A DNA stretch of 64,000 nt from positions 1 to 64,000 of IMG/VR virus record IMGVR_UViG_3300018432_000001. The stretch is one strand, 5' to 3'. Numbering within the stretch: the stretch's first letter is position 1; each line of letters begins with the position of its first letter. The DNA comes from a virus. Positions 21,971 to 29,873 of this stretch are shown piece by piece. The notes under the pieces are model-generated. The model searched no databases. It had not been told where the DNA came from and saw nothing but the letters and a program-made list of their open reading frames with translations. The position numbers and the translations under genes were made by a program.

Positions 21971-23023
21971 ATGAAGCGCGATCTCATCTACGGTGACCTG
22001 GGCACCTATGTCAACAACCGGCGCACTGCCAACAAGCAGGATACGAAAATTGCGGGTGCCTACAACGCCTGGAACGCCTTCTCCCATCGAGTACCGGGGC
22101 TAGCGGGAACCACCATCAGCGACGAAGCCACCGAGAAAATCCTGCGGCAGTTCGCCGAGAACGCCCAGTCCGATCTCAAAGAGTCAACGATCAACACCTA
22201 TTCGAGTGATTTCCGGCGCGGCCTTGCGTTCATGCTGCACCACGTCGAACTCACCGGCGGCCTCGATGTCGAAGCCGAGGACACTCCCGTCGAACCGGCC
22301 CCCGCCGCTCCGGAGATCGTTGTGGCGCCCAAGCGCACACCGATCTACGGGGACTTCGGCGAATACCTTGTCGCCTACCAGGAGGACAACCCCCGCGACG
22401 AGACGGCGAGCCGCTGGGCCGGTGCCTACGCCGCAGTGATGCTGCGCGTGCCCGACGCGGCCGAAGAGCACATCGACCCCGAGACGACCGAACAGCTTCT
22501 CGCCCGCTTCGGTGAGATCGCGATCGACGCCAAGGCCACTAAGGCAGCGGTGAAGGCCATCGACTTCGACGACGACGCCGCCGAAGCCCTCAAGCGAGCG
22601 CCGGTCATCAAGATCAGCACCATGCGGCACTACCAGGGCTGCTTCCGCAAGGCGCTGGAGCACTACTGCAAGGTCCGTCATTTCCCGTACACACAGATCA
22701 GCACTGAAGAGCGGCGCCAACGATCCCTCGCCGCCACCCGGGAACGCAAGGCACGCCTGGCCGAAGAGGCCGCCGAGGCCGAGCGCCGGACTGCGGAGAA
22801 GATCGAGGCCGCCCGGATCGCGGCAGCCGCCGAAGCCGCACGAGCCGAAGCGATCGCCGCCGCCACAGCCGAGGCCGAGGAGGAGGTGCCCGAGGAGGAG
22901 CTGGGCGAGTACACCTTCCTGCTGCGACCCGGGCTCGTTGTCGGCCTCAATCTCCCCGACGACCTCACCCGCGACGAGGCCGACCGACTCAGTCAGTGGG
23001 TCGGCGCGTTCGTCATCGACTAG
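21971..23023 (+). CDS. Protein with a duplicated helical domain and coiled coil, 350 aa
   Basis: Two related domains: residues about 5-95 (IYGDLGTYVNN...STINTYSSDFRRGLAF) and about 121-235 (IYGDFGEYLVA...STMRHYQGCFRKALEH). Each ends in a helix pair like the SAM-like core-binding domain of tyrosine recombinases, but no catalytic domain follows. Instead there is an Ala/Glu-rich coiled coil (about 245-310) and FLLRPGLVVGLNLPDDLTRDEADRL, a motif common in actinobacterial proteins. A DNA-binding structural or partition-like role is possible. ATG 21971 has a strong GGAGG. Confidence 0.7.
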   Translation: MKRDLIYGDLGTYVNNRRTANKQDTKIAGAYNAWNAFSHRVPGLAGTTISDEATEKILRQFAENAQSDLKESTINTYSSDFRRGLAFMLHHVELTGGLDVEAEDTPVEPAPAAPEIVVAPKRTPIYGDFGEYLVAYQEDNPRDETASRWAGAYAAVMLRVPDAAEEHIDPETTEQLLARFGEIAIDAKATKAAVKAIDFDDDAAEALKRAPVIKISTMRHYQGCFRKALEHYCKVRHFPYTQISTEERRQRSLAATRERKARLAEEAAEAERRTAEKIEAARIAAAAEAARAEAIAAATAEAEEEVPEEELGEYTFLLRPGLVVGLNLPDDLTRDEADRLSQWVGAFVID

Positions 23024-23042
23024 GGCAGCGGCCGTGTTGTCG

Positions 23043-23118
23043 TGGTGCGCCGCCTTGGAATCGAACCAAGGACCCGCCGATTAAAAGTCGGCTGCTCTGC
23101 CATCTGAGCTAGCGGCGC
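23043..23118 (-). tRNA. tRNA-Lys, anticodon UUU
   Basis: Minus strand. The acceptor stem GCGCCGC pairs with GCGGCGC, the discriminator is A, and CCA is encoded. The anticodon stem/loop CCGAC-TTTTAAT-CGG presents UUU, and the T arm is CCTTGG-TTCGATT-CCAAGG. Length 76. It is the only tRNA seen in the window, and its target codon AAA is rare in such GC-rich genes. tRNA-Lys(UUU) is the classical target of PrrC-type anticodon nucleases. Confidence 0.96.
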
Positions 23119-23119
23119 T

Positions 23120-23153
23120 CGACCGGCTCGACGCTCTCGCGTCGAGCCGGTCG
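23120..23153. terminator. Perfect 15-bp hairpin beside the tRNA
   Basis: CGACCGGCTCGACGC-TCTC-complement, directly against the tRNA 5' end. On the plus strand it is followed by TTCAATT, so it may stop plus-strand transcription from 21971. On the minus strand it ends the operon that stops at 23195 and insulates the tRNA. Confidence 0.75.
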
Positions 23154-23194
23154 TTCAATTCTGAACCATGCAGTGCGGTGTGGCCACAGCACGG

Positions 23195-23677
23195 TCACTC
23201 CTCGGTGCGGGCGTTCTCGATGAGCATCTGCCGCAGGTCGCTGACGAGGCCGGTGCGACCGGCACACGCGTCCAGGTACTCCTCCAGCTTCACCGCCAGG
23301 TCGTGCGCGTGGTTCATGTCCACTCCGGTCATCTGCAACCCGTGAATGGCCGCGTGCAGTACTTCGGCCAGCACCGCAAGTGCGGCCATGGTCTGCTGGT
23401 CGGGGGTGGTGCGCAGAATGTCGAACCATTCCATCATCACGCCTTGGGTGAACTCGTACTGCTCGCGTTCACCGGCCGGTCCCGCGAGTTTCACGCCGTT
23501 CACCGCGAGACGGTAGAGGGTCTCGCCGAAGTAGTGGCCCAGCATGCGGGTGTTTTCAGCGGCGGGGGCCCCGGGGGTTCGCTCGGTCGTGTAGTGGCCG
23601 ATGGCACCGCTCCACATGGAGATCAGGCGCCAGGTGGGATCGTCGTTCTTGCTGGTGTCAGTGTCAGGGACGGGCAT
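23195..23677 (-). CDS. Hypothetical helical protein, 160 aa
   Basis: Not recognised. Long helices (NTRMLGHYFGETLYRLAVNGV; QQTMAALAVLAEVLHAAIHGL), cytosolic. ATG at 23677 is 6 bases after the stop of the 281-aa gene. Confidence 0.6.
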   Translation of the reverse strand: MPVPDTDTSKNDDPTWRLISMWSGAIGHYTTERTPGAPAAENTRMLGHYFGETLYRLAVNGVKLAGPAGEREQYEFTQGVMMEWFDILRTTPDQQTMAALAVLAEVLHAAIHGLQMTGVDMNHAHDLAVKLEEYLDACAGRTGLVSDLRQMLIENARTEE

Positions 23678-23683
23678 GGCAGG

Positions 23684-24529
23684 TCATCCTTCTTCGAGTA
23701 TGCGGATGGCGGTGTCGATGGTGCCGGGCCGTTCGAACAGGTACTTGACCAGGGGATAGCCCACTCCCGCGTGGTTGTCCATCTTGAACAGGTGGGCGCC
23801 GAACAGTTTCTGGTGTTCGAGGCCCAGCTCGTCGATACGGTAACCGGCTGCGACCATCAGTTCCAGCAGATAGTTCAGGCGTTTCGGGCGTTTGCCCAAC
23901 GGGATGGGGTTCGTTTCGTGGAGGCGCACGTGCTCTTGGATGCCGTTGACGAGGTGCTCGACCAGCTCGGGTGTCACGTTGGACAGCTCGATGGAGATGC
24001 GCCCGTCGCCTCCCCAGTTGATCTCGCCGAAGATTCTGCGCCCGCGTGCGGGCCGTTCGGCCCGGACGCTGGCGAGGCTGTTCTCCACCTGCCATCCCTC
24101 GCCGAGGCGATCGGCAACGGACTCAGCGTGTCCCCGGCGGGCACCGCGTTGGACTCTCGCGCGTTCCTTGTGGTCAAGCAAAAGGTCGAGGAAGCGCCGG
24201 TAGCCGGGTAGCACGTGCTCTTTCAGGTGCGCGGCCATCTGCGAGGGCAGCTGGAAGAGGTTCATCGTGGTGTCGGTGGTGGGCTTGCCGTTGAGGTCGA
24301 GGGTGCACAGCTGCACGAGGTGCTGTTCCTCCTGGTAGAGGTATCGCATCCGCAGGCGTCGGTTATCGCCTGAGTCCAGCACCATGGCCAGCGGCTGGCG
24401 CTCGGGTCGCACCTCCCATGAGGAACCGAGGTGGGAAGCGAGGCGCTGAGCGAGCTGGTACAGGCCGTAGCCCGGAGCGGTCACATCCTCGATGTTCAGG
24501 GGGTGGTCGTCCAGATGCGGTCGGTTCAT
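23684..24529 (-). CDS. Hypothetical protein, 281 aa
   Basis: Not recognised. ATG at 24529 (MNRPHLDDHPLNIEDV). Two similar-looking halves are suggested: RLASHLGSSWEVRPE..LAMV and RLGEGWQVENSLASVRAE, each followed by beta strands and a helix (HLKEHVLPGYRRFL; HLVNGIQEHVRL). This may be an internal duplication. Confidence 0.6.
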   Translation of the reverse strand: MNRPHLDDHPLNIEDVTAPGYGLYQLAQRLASHLGSSWEVRPERQPLAMVLDSGDNRRLRMRYLYQEEQHLVQLCTLDLNGKPTTDTTMNLFQLPSQMAAHLKEHVLPGYRRFLDLLLDHKERARVQRGARRGHAESVADRLGEGWQVENSLASVRAERPARGRRIFGEINWGGDGRISIELSNVTPELVEHLVNGIQEHVRLHETNPIPLGKRPKRLNYLLELMVAAGYRIDELGLEHQKLFGAHLFKMDNHAGVGYPLVKYLFERPGTIDTAIRILEEG

Positions 24530-24637
24530 TTGGCGCCTTCCAGTGCGAGGTCGCGGCCGGTGCTCGGCTGCGGGTCGGGAGATTCGGGTCGGTGCAGGCA
24601 CAGCAGTGCCAGTGGGCAGACGAGGAAGATTCTCAGT

Positions 24638-25330
24638 TTACGTGGGGCGTGGAGACGACGCTGCCCGGCGCTTCCCCTCGACCCGGTCGATCGCCTGCTG
24701 CAGGCGCTCAGGGCTGACCCCGCGCTCGCTGGTGGGGTTGAACAGCTGCTCGGCGAAGCGCGCCATGCGGGCCTTGTCTGCCTTCTGCTGCTGCTCCGGC
24801 CGCGTCAGTCGGGCACCGGGCACCTCTGCGGTAGCGACGCCGTCCTTGACGCGCCACTGCCCGCACAGCCGCCCCGTACCGTCCTCGCTGACCAGCTGCG
24901 CGGTCAGGTCCAGGTAGGGGAACGCGGCGGCGATCTGGGACCACTCGTCGCCGACCTCCTCCACGGAGGGCCACTTGCCGATGTTGTACGCACTCCCGAT
25001 CCGGCCGTCCCAGTCGCACCACCCGCGCGGGCCGCCGATCCAGGAGGAGGCGATCCGGTAGGTCTCCAGGTACTCCAGGTTGAGGACGCCCAGTTCCATG
25101 ACGCGGTCGCGCACCTGCTGGAACGGGAAGTCGGTCTCGGCGGCGCGCTCGTTCTTGAACACGATGCGCGCGACGATGTGGTCCCAGTCGTGGTCGTTGC
25201 AGTGGAGGTAGTAGAGGACGCAAGTGCGGATCAGGATCTCGTCGGCCTGCTCTTCGGTGACCGGCTCGCCCGCCACGATCAGGTGCGGCCACTTGCCGGG
25301 GTCGATGTACGGGTTCTCGGACGTGGACAT
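24638..25330 (-). CDS. Conserved phage-type protein, 230 aa (paralogue of 41092-41967)
   Basis: Contains VTEEQADEILIRT, CNDHDWD, WCDWDGRIGSAYNIGKWPSVEEVGDEWSQIAAAFPYLDLTAQL. The protein at 41092 has the same blocks in order (LTREQTNEIMMRT, CNDEEWE, WLRWDGTI, VDEIEAEWKQIAAAFPFLEMQVQAL). This family of unknown function recurs in phages. The tail here is basic and helical (LFNPTSERGVSPERLQQAIDRVEGKRR). Confidence 0.68.
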   Translation of the reverse strand: MSTSENPYIDPGKWPHLIVAGEPVTEEQADEILIRTCVLYYLHCNDHDWDHIVARIVFKNERAAETDFPFQQVRDRVMELGVLNLEYLETYRIASSWIGGPRGWCDWDGRIGSAYNIGKWPSVEEVGDEWSQIAAAFPYLDLTAQLVSEDGTGRLCGQWRVKDGVATAEVPGARLTRPEQQQKADKARMARFAEQLFNPTSERGVSPERLQQAIDRVEGKRRAASSPRPT

Positions 25331-25352
25331 ACGGTTTCCTCTCGAACGAAAA

Positions 25353-25376
25353 CCCCGGGCGCGTTCGCGCCCGGGG
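25353..25376 (-). terminator. Rho-independent terminator with T-run
   Basis: CCCCGGGCGC-GTTC-GCGCCCGGGG followed on the minus strand by TTTTCGTT. It ends the operon 26104-25395. Confidence 0.85.
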
Positions 25377-25394
25377 CCTTAGCGATCAGGGATG

Positions 25395-25619
25395 TCAGGG
25401 CGTGGGGTCGTCGGGCATTCTGGGGCCGTGCTGCTCCAGGTGCGCCAGTGCGGCGGCGAGGTGGGCCTCAGTGGTCGCGGTGGGCCAGTTCGGTCCACCC
25501 TCCCCCACCTCCCACGAGCCGTTCTTCGAGGTGAAGGCGGCGCTGTTGCGGTCGTCGAAGTGGACGAACCCCCAGGCCGGTTCGAGGTAGGCGCGGTTGT
25601 CCACGGAGACGACCTTCAC
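25395..25619 (-). CDS. Hypothetical protein, 74 aa
   Basis: Not recognised. GTG at 25619 overlaps the previous stop (GTGA). It reads KVVSVDNRAYLEPAWGFVHF, a short beta domain, then a helix TEAHLAAALAHLEQHG. Confidence 0.6.
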   Translation of the reverse strand: MKVVSVDNRAYLEPAWGFVHFDDRNSAAFTSKNGSWEVGEGGPNWPTATTEAHLAAALAHLEQHGPRMPDDPTP

Positions 25620-26104
25620 GCGGCCACCGCCTGGTCCACCGGCGCGGTCTTCCCCTCGGCCGGGAGCGTGTCCCAGTCGGTCTCGGCCAGGGCCTGGGTG
25701 AGTTCGTTGATGAGCCACTTGATGTAGTCGGGGGCGTTGTCCCGCTGGTGGCGGGGCACCACCGTGACGGCGTCGACCGCGCCGGGACGCGTGATGTCGA
25801 AGTCGGCTTCGGTGCCGTCGGAGATCCGGATGACGCCCCACGGCTGCTCGCGGGTGCCCTGGTTGCTGATGTCGATGGTGCGCTCCAGCTCGACCGGGCC
25901 GTGGGTGCGCAGGTAGTGGTCGACCACCTGCAGGCGCAGGGGGGTGGGCTCGGGCCAGTACTTGCCGCCGCCGATGGCCTGCCAGCGGTTGTCCACGCGC
26001 CGGTAGCCGACGCGGACGCCGTCGCTGAAGTAGAAGTAGCCGAAGTCGGCCTCACCTCGGTTGTCGATGCCGGTGATCACGATGGTGGTCTGGTGCTTGG
26101 GCAT
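25616..26104 (-). CDS. Hypothetical beta-rich protein, 162 aa
   Basis: Not recognised. ATG at 26104 with AAAGGAG (MPKHQTTIVITGIDNRGEADFGYFYF). Repeated beta strands are followed by a helical end (DYIKWLINELTQALAETDW). It diverges from the endolysin across 80 bases. Confidence 0.6.
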   Translation of the reverse strand: MPKHQTTIVITGIDNRGEADFGYFYFSDGVRVGYRRVDNRWQAIGGGKYWPEPTPLRLQVVDHYLRTHGPVELERTIDISNQGTREQPWGVIRISDGTEADFDITRPGAVDAVTVVPRHQRDNAPDYIKWLINELTQALAETDWDTLPAEGKTAPVDQAVAA

Positions 26105-26172
26105 AGTGCTCCTTTCGATTCGGGATATTCTCTCACGTTCAACCGACACTACGATATGTCCGTTTTGTGCGG

Positions 26173-26185
26173 TAAACTTCCGTTA
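26173..26185 (+). promoter_or_regulatory. TAAACT -10 box for a leaderless endolysin mRNA
   Basis: TAAACT (26173-26178), then 6 bases, then ATG 26185. No ribosome site precedes the start. Confidence 0.55.
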
Positions 26186-26928
26186 TGTCTGGTTGGCGGG
26201 TGGCGCGGAGTCTCGAAGTCCTCAGAGCCGAGATCAACCAGGTCGCACCCGGCCGCAGCACCGCCTCAGACGGGGCGATCGGCGACGCAGCGCATGCCGC
26301 ATCCGACTCCGACCACAACCCCAACGACGAAAACGTGGTCTGCGCTCGCGATTTCACGCACGACCCCCGTCGCGGGGCGGACATGCACCGCATCTCCCGA
26401 CGCATCGTCGCGGTCTTGCCCCCGGCCTTGAAGTACGTCATCTGGAACCGCCGGATCTGGTCGCGCTCACGAGCCTCCGAGGGCTGGCGCCGCTACTCCG
26501 GCTCCAACCCCCACACCAAGCACATGCACGTCTCGGTAGGACGCGGCAGTGACGGCCACTCGACCGGCCCGTACGACGACACCAGCCCGTGGGGCATCGC
26601 CAGCGGCGCACCGATCCCGCCGAAACCGTCGGTGCCCAGCCGCCCCCGCTTGATCGAGGAGATCATCATGGCGCTCCCGACCATCGACAACAACAACGCG
26701 CCGACGGCCGACAAGAAACGAGCGCAGTCGCTGTTGGCTGCGAACGGGTTCCCACCAGCGAATTCCTTCAACTCGCGGGGTGAACCCGACGGGCAGTGGG
26801 GCCCCGGATCAGAGGACGCGCTCAAACGGTTCCAGGTCGCCCGCAAAGTCCGTGGCAGCGTGCTCTCCAACGGGCGCGGCGACGGCATCCTCGGCGACAA
26901 CTCCTGGGCCGCGCTCCTGGGCGCCTAG
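26185..26928 (+). CDS. Endolysin: M15-type peptidase domain plus peptidoglycan-binding domain, 247 aa
   Basis: Cleaves peptidoglycan for lysis. Residues 1-150 form the catalytic domain: HAASDSDHNPN (37-47) with a DH metal-ligand pair, CARDFTHD (53-60), and HTKHMHVSV (110-118) with the HxH-type ligand set found in phage Ala-Glu/D-Ala peptidases. Residues about 165-245 (KKRAQSLLAANGF..GPGSEDALKRFQVARKV..GILGDNSWAALL) are a PG_binding_1-like wall-binding domain. An internal ATG (26668, residue 162) has GAGGAG 7 bases upstream. The stop overlaps the convergent lipoprotein stop by 4 bases. No holin is next to it. Confidence 0.85.
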   Translation: MSGWRVARSLEVLRAEINQVAPGRSTASDGAIGDAAHAASDSDHNPNDENVVCARDFTHDPRRGADMHRISRRIVAVLPPALKYVIWNRRIWSRSRASEGWRRYSGSNPHTKHMHVSVGRGSDGHSTGPYDDTSPWGIASGAPIPPKPSVPSRPRLIEEIIMALPTIDNNNAPTADKKRAQSLLAANGFPPANSFNSRGEPDGQWGPGSEDALKRFQVARKVRGSVLSNGRGDGILGDNSWAALLGA

Positions 26929-27368
26929 CCCGCGCTGGCGGTCGCCGACGGCGCGACCGTCGCCGAGGCGGACGGGGAGACCGAGGGCGACGGTGTCAGC
27001 CACGGTGTGTGCGTGGCCAGTTCGGGCTGGCCCTCGGTGTACACCATGCCGATCTTCAGCTGGTTCCACATGGCCTCGGTGGTGCAGTCCTCGTAGACGT
27101 CCCCCGCAGGGGTCTCGAACTCCACGAGCCAGCACTTGTACTCCGGCTCGTAGTAGGTGTCGCAGCCGTACACGTTCTTGTACTTCCCGCTGATCGGGTC
27201 GTACTCGTAGTCGTATCCGCAGTCGGTCTCTGTCTCGGCCGCCTCGTACTCGTACTCCAGGTATGTGATGGTGCCGCTGGCGGGCGTGTGCTCCCAGTCG
27301 GAGTCGCTGCATGCAGCGCCGACGGCGAGGACGGCGGTACTGGCCGCCGCGATCAGGGCAGGTTTCAT
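26925..27368 (-). CDS. Lipoprotein, 147 aa (paralogue of 15698-16006)
   Basis: MKPALIAAASTAVLAVGAACSD carries a lipobox (GAAC, Cys20). The mature part shares blocks with the lipoprotein at 15.7 kb: GTITYLE, ETDC, CWLVEFE, Y.DC, W..LKIGMVYTEG. It ends with a Ser/Pro/Ala-rich linker (TPSPSVSPSASATVAPSATA), perhaps wall-spanning. It lies next to the endolysin gene, convergent to it. Confidence 0.82.
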   Translation of the reverse strand: MKPALIAAASTAVLAVGAACSDSDWEHTPASGTITYLEYEYEAAETETDCGYDYEYDPISGKYKNVYGCDTYYEPEYKCWLVEFETPAGDVYEDCTTEAMWNQLKIGMVYTEGQPELATHTPWLTPSPSVSPSASATVAPSATASAG

Positions 27369-27397
27369 TCAGTGGGTTCCTTACTGGGAAAATGGGT

Positions 27398-27649
27398 TCA
27401 GGAGTCGACGCGTTCGCCGCGCAGGAGGTAGGTAGCGCGGCCATCGGGGTCGTAGAGGGCGACGCCGCCGGTGGCGCCGATGGCGAGGCGTTCGATCTTG
27501 ACGCGGTGCCGCTCGGGCACGCTCGGGGTGTCCCCGCAGCCCATGGTCAGGCGTATCCACGGCGCGCCGCTGCCGTCGATCGCATCGATCGACAGCAGCG
27601 GCGAGCTTTCGCGGCACTCCAGGCAGGTGATGGCGAACTGGTAGGTCAT
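27398..27649 (-). CDS. Hypothetical protein, 83 aa
   Basis: Not recognised. CLECRES near the N-terminus is a single CxxC; the rest is beta-rich (VALYDPDGRATYLLRGE). ATG at 27649, 9 bases after the upstream stop. Confidence 0.6.
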   Translation of the reverse strand: MTYQFAITCLECRESSPLLSIDAIDGSGAPWIRLTMGCGDTPSVPERHRVKIERLAIGATGGVALYDPDGRATYLLRGERVDS

Positions 27650-27658
27650 GGGTCCTGT

Positions 27659-28168
27659 CTACCCGGCACGCTCGGCAGCCCAGTGGAGCAGGTCGGTGGT
27701 GTTGATCGTGGCGTACAGGCGCCCGTCGACCATGAGGTGCACGGTGTTGTCCGCCTGCGCGTACCCGTTGAACTCCTGACCTTCCCGTTCCAGGTCCATC
27801 ATCAGCAGCTTGTACTGCGCCCGCTCGGCCAGGTGCTGCCCGTTCCAGCGCTCCTCGCCGTAGGCGGGGACGATCTCGTAGGCGCAGACGCACAGCAGGC
27901 GCTTGCGGTGGTGTTCGATGTCGAACTGGCCGCCTTCGGGCAGCACGTCGTAGTAGACGAACTCGCAGTCCTCGGTGTGCGAGGAGTCGCTGCGCATCGT
28001 GCCCTCCCACTGGCTGGTGGAGGGGTTCTCGCGGCGCTTGTCCTTGCGGTCGGCCGCTCGCACGACGACGATGGTGGCCGCCGTCCACTCGCGGTAATCG
28101 CCGTGCTCGGCACGGGACCGGAACAGCACCTCCTGGTCGAGCGCGAACTGGTTGGGGTGGTCGATCAT
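27659..28168 (-). CDS. Hypothetical protein, 169 aa
   Basis: Not recognised. ATG at 28168 follows GAGGAGA. N-terminal SH3-like strands (QFALDQEVLFRSRA; REWTAATIVVV), then a helical middle and a DGRLYATINTTDLLHW end. Leads the three-gene unit that ends at 26925. Confidence 0.6.
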   Translation of the reverse strand: MIDHPNQFALDQEVLFRSRAEHGDYREWTAATIVVVRAADRKDKRRENPSTSQWEGTMRSDSSHTEDCEFVYYDVLPEGGQFDIEHHRKRLLCVCAYEIVPAYGEERWNGQHLAERAQYKLLMMDLEREGQEFNGYAQADNTVHLMVDGRLYATINTTDLLHWAAERAG

Positions 28169-28190
28169 GGTGTCTCCTCGCATATATCGC

Positions 28191-28210
28191 AAAAGCCCCC
28201 AACAAGGGGC
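28191..28210 (-). terminator. Short terminator with T-run
   Basis: Minus strand GCCCC-TTGTT-GGGGGC followed by TTTT; it ends the unit 28894-28293 and lies just upstream of the 169-aa gene's ribosome site. Confidence 0.65.
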
Positions 28211-28292
28211 GATAGACTTACAATGGAGGGAAGTCGATCAGGGCTGGCATCTCACCGCCAGCCCGGACCTTCAGGCGCCGGGCAGCCGGTGC

Positions 28293-28652
28293 CTACCTCC
28301 CCGGGTCGCCGCCCCATCGGGAGTGGCGGCGACCCGACTTCCACCCGGGATGGTGGGTGGTCTTCGCCGACTTGCACGAGCGGGTCAGTATCCGTTTCAC
28401 TTCGGCCGCTCCCGCCTTCGGGTAGTAACCGGGGTAGCGGCCGGTCGCGACTGCATGGTCGATGAGCCGGTGGGCCTCGGCGCGGATCTCTTCGCACCCG
28501 CCCTCCTTGATCTGCAGATCGTCGGCTACCCAGCCTTCGGCCTCGATGATGTCCGCTTGGTTCACCCCGTGGTAGAAGCCGACGCGAAACGAGCCGCCGA
28601 CGACGGTGACGTGAGTGTAGAACGGGGTCTCGGGAGGAGTCTTGTCGGTCAT
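28293..28652 (-). CDS. Hypothetical protein, 119 aa
   Basis: Not recognised. ATG at 28652 overlaps the previous stop (ATGA). Beta-rich start (FYTHVTVVGGSFRVGFYHG), then EEIRAEAHRLIDHAVATGRYPGYYPKAG and a very basic tail (KSAKTTHHPGWKSGRRHSR). Confidence 0.58.
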   Translation of the reverse strand: MTDKTPPETPFYTHVTVVGGSFRVGFYHGVNQADIIEAEGWVADDLQIKEGGCEEIRAEAHRLIDHAVATGRYPGYYPKAGAAEVKRILTRSCKSAKTTHHPGWKSGRRHSRWGGDPGR

Positions 28653-28894
28653 AGGCGGTCTTTCACGCGCTCGAACGCCTCCTTCCAGCTCGCGCCGTTC
28701 TCGATCAGGTCGGTCACTTCGTCGACCAGGTCGGCGGTGTCGATGTCCCACACGTCCTCGGGGATGTCGCCGGAGAACCACCCCTCATCCTTGTCGTAGA
28801 TCACGGTGGCCCAGCACGCGAGCTGGATGATCTCCGGCCGGTCGACGAGGTAATCGTTGTCCTCGCGCAGCCACGACGGCAAGGTGCTGTACAT
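28649..28894 (-). CDS. Hypothetical acidic protein, 81 aa
   Basis: Not recognised. ATG at 28894 with GGAAGGGG upstream; the longer frame is not needed. Trp/Asp-rich (WFSGDIPEDVWDIDTADLVDEV). Confidence 0.6.
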   Translation of the reverse strand: MYSTLPSWLREDNDYLVDRPEIIQLACWATVIYDKDEGWFSGDIPEDVWDIDTADLVDEVTDLIENGASWKEAFERVKDRL

Positions 28895-28919
28895 GATGTT
28901 CCCCTTCCGGTATGCGAAA

Positions 28920-28949
28920 GCCGCCGGTGCACCTCCGTGCATCGGCGGC
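28920..28949 (-). terminator. 12-bp hairpin with CACCTCCGTG apex
   Basis: GCCGCCGGTGCA...TGCATCGGCGGC with one G-T pair, followed on the minus strand by TTTCG. Its apex resembles the CACCCCCGTG apex of the 43-53 kb hairpins. Confidence 0.65.
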
Positions 28950-29077
28950 AATAACCGACAATAAGGCAGCAAAGCCTCATCATCGGAAAATTGTGGCTTC
29001 TTTCAGATTCGGGTTGCGACTTGCCGTGTTGACATTCGGGAGCATTCCCGCAGCACCGGGCGTCCTTCCCCCTTCCA

Positions 29078-29497
29078 TCACCCAGCGGCCACCGGTTCCA
29101 ACGCCAGACCCATCGGTGTCCGCGTGATCACGTACGATTCGCGGACCCGTGGCCACAGCCACCACACCCTGGCGTTGCCCGACCCCCGGTACTGCGACTC
29201 CAGCACCGTCAACCGCACACCCTCGACCAGCGGCGGCATCGGCCGGTCGAAGCCCAGCTTGACCAGCCACGCCTCCTCGGCCCCCCACGGCAGGCGCATG
29301 CCGACGTTCGACGGTGTGGCCATCTCCGCGATCACGACCTCCTTCGACGTCATCGGCAACCCCGCCAGCAACTGCTGACGCAGGCTGTCCATGCTCGGCC
29401 AGGTCAGCACCTGCCGCAGCTCGACCTCCCCGTCCCCGGCCGCATCGGCCAGGACCGCGAACACCCGCTCTGATCCACGTGCTTTCGGCTTAACCAC
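29078..29497 (-). CDS. Hypothetical protein, 139 aa
   Basis: Not recognised. GTG at 29497 with AGGAAGGG upstream (MVKPKARGSERVFAVLADAAG). Alternating helix and strands; the tail WWLWPRVRESYVITRTPMG is aromatic. The 130 bases beyond its stop hold only the hairpin. Confidence 0.6.
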   Translation of the reverse strand: MVKPKARGSERVFAVLADAAGDGEVELRQVLTWPSMDSLRQQLLAGLPMTSKEVVIAEMATPSNVGMRLPWGAEEAWLVKLGFDRPMPPLVEGVRLTVLESQYRGSGNARVWWLWPRVRESYVITRTPMGLALEPVAAG

Positions 29498-29566
29498 GAA
29501 CGCCCTTCCTGTAATACGATGTGCATGAGTTCACTACTGCGGTCCGGTTCGACGTCACCGGCCGCG

Positions 29567-29845
29567 CTAGCGCGAGCGGTCCTCAAGCCGCTCGCGCTTC
29601 TCCTTGTAGAGGGCGATGAGCGCCCTGGCCACCGCGTCCTCCTTGTCCTCCTCCAGCGGGAACAGGTAGGACGGGCGCTCCTTGCGCCAGTACTCCTTCG
29701 CGAAGGTGGCGAACCACTCGATCGGATCGTCGACGCCGGTCCACAGCTGCCGCACGACCCACGGCTCGGGGCCCGTGGCCATCCGGTCCGCGAGAATCCG
29801 CAGCCTCGGATCGGTCTTGAGCTCCTTGATTTCCTCGGTGTACAC
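29567..29845 (-). CDS. Hypothetical helical protein, 92 aa
   Basis: Not recognised. GTG at 29845 after GGAAGGAG. Charged helices (YTEEIKELKTDPRLRILAD; EDAVARALIALYKEKRERLE). Confidence 0.6.
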   Translation of the reverse strand: MYTEEIKELKTDPRLRILADRMATGPEPWVVRQLWTGVDDPIEWFATFAKEYWRKERPSYLFPLEEDKEDAVARALIALYKEKRERLEDRSR

Positions 29846-29873
29846 GATGTGCTCCTTCCGTAGCGTTCACAGC

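Noticed and set aside
21971-23023. Tyrosine recombinase
   Set aside because: The arm-like repeats are there, but there is no R..HxxR..Y catalytic domain.
24530-24637. A 36-codon minus-strand frame ending in an ATGA overlap with the 281-aa gene
   Set aside because: The overlap is suggestive and its start looks like a signal peptide, but the only start in frame is CTG and there is no ribosome site.
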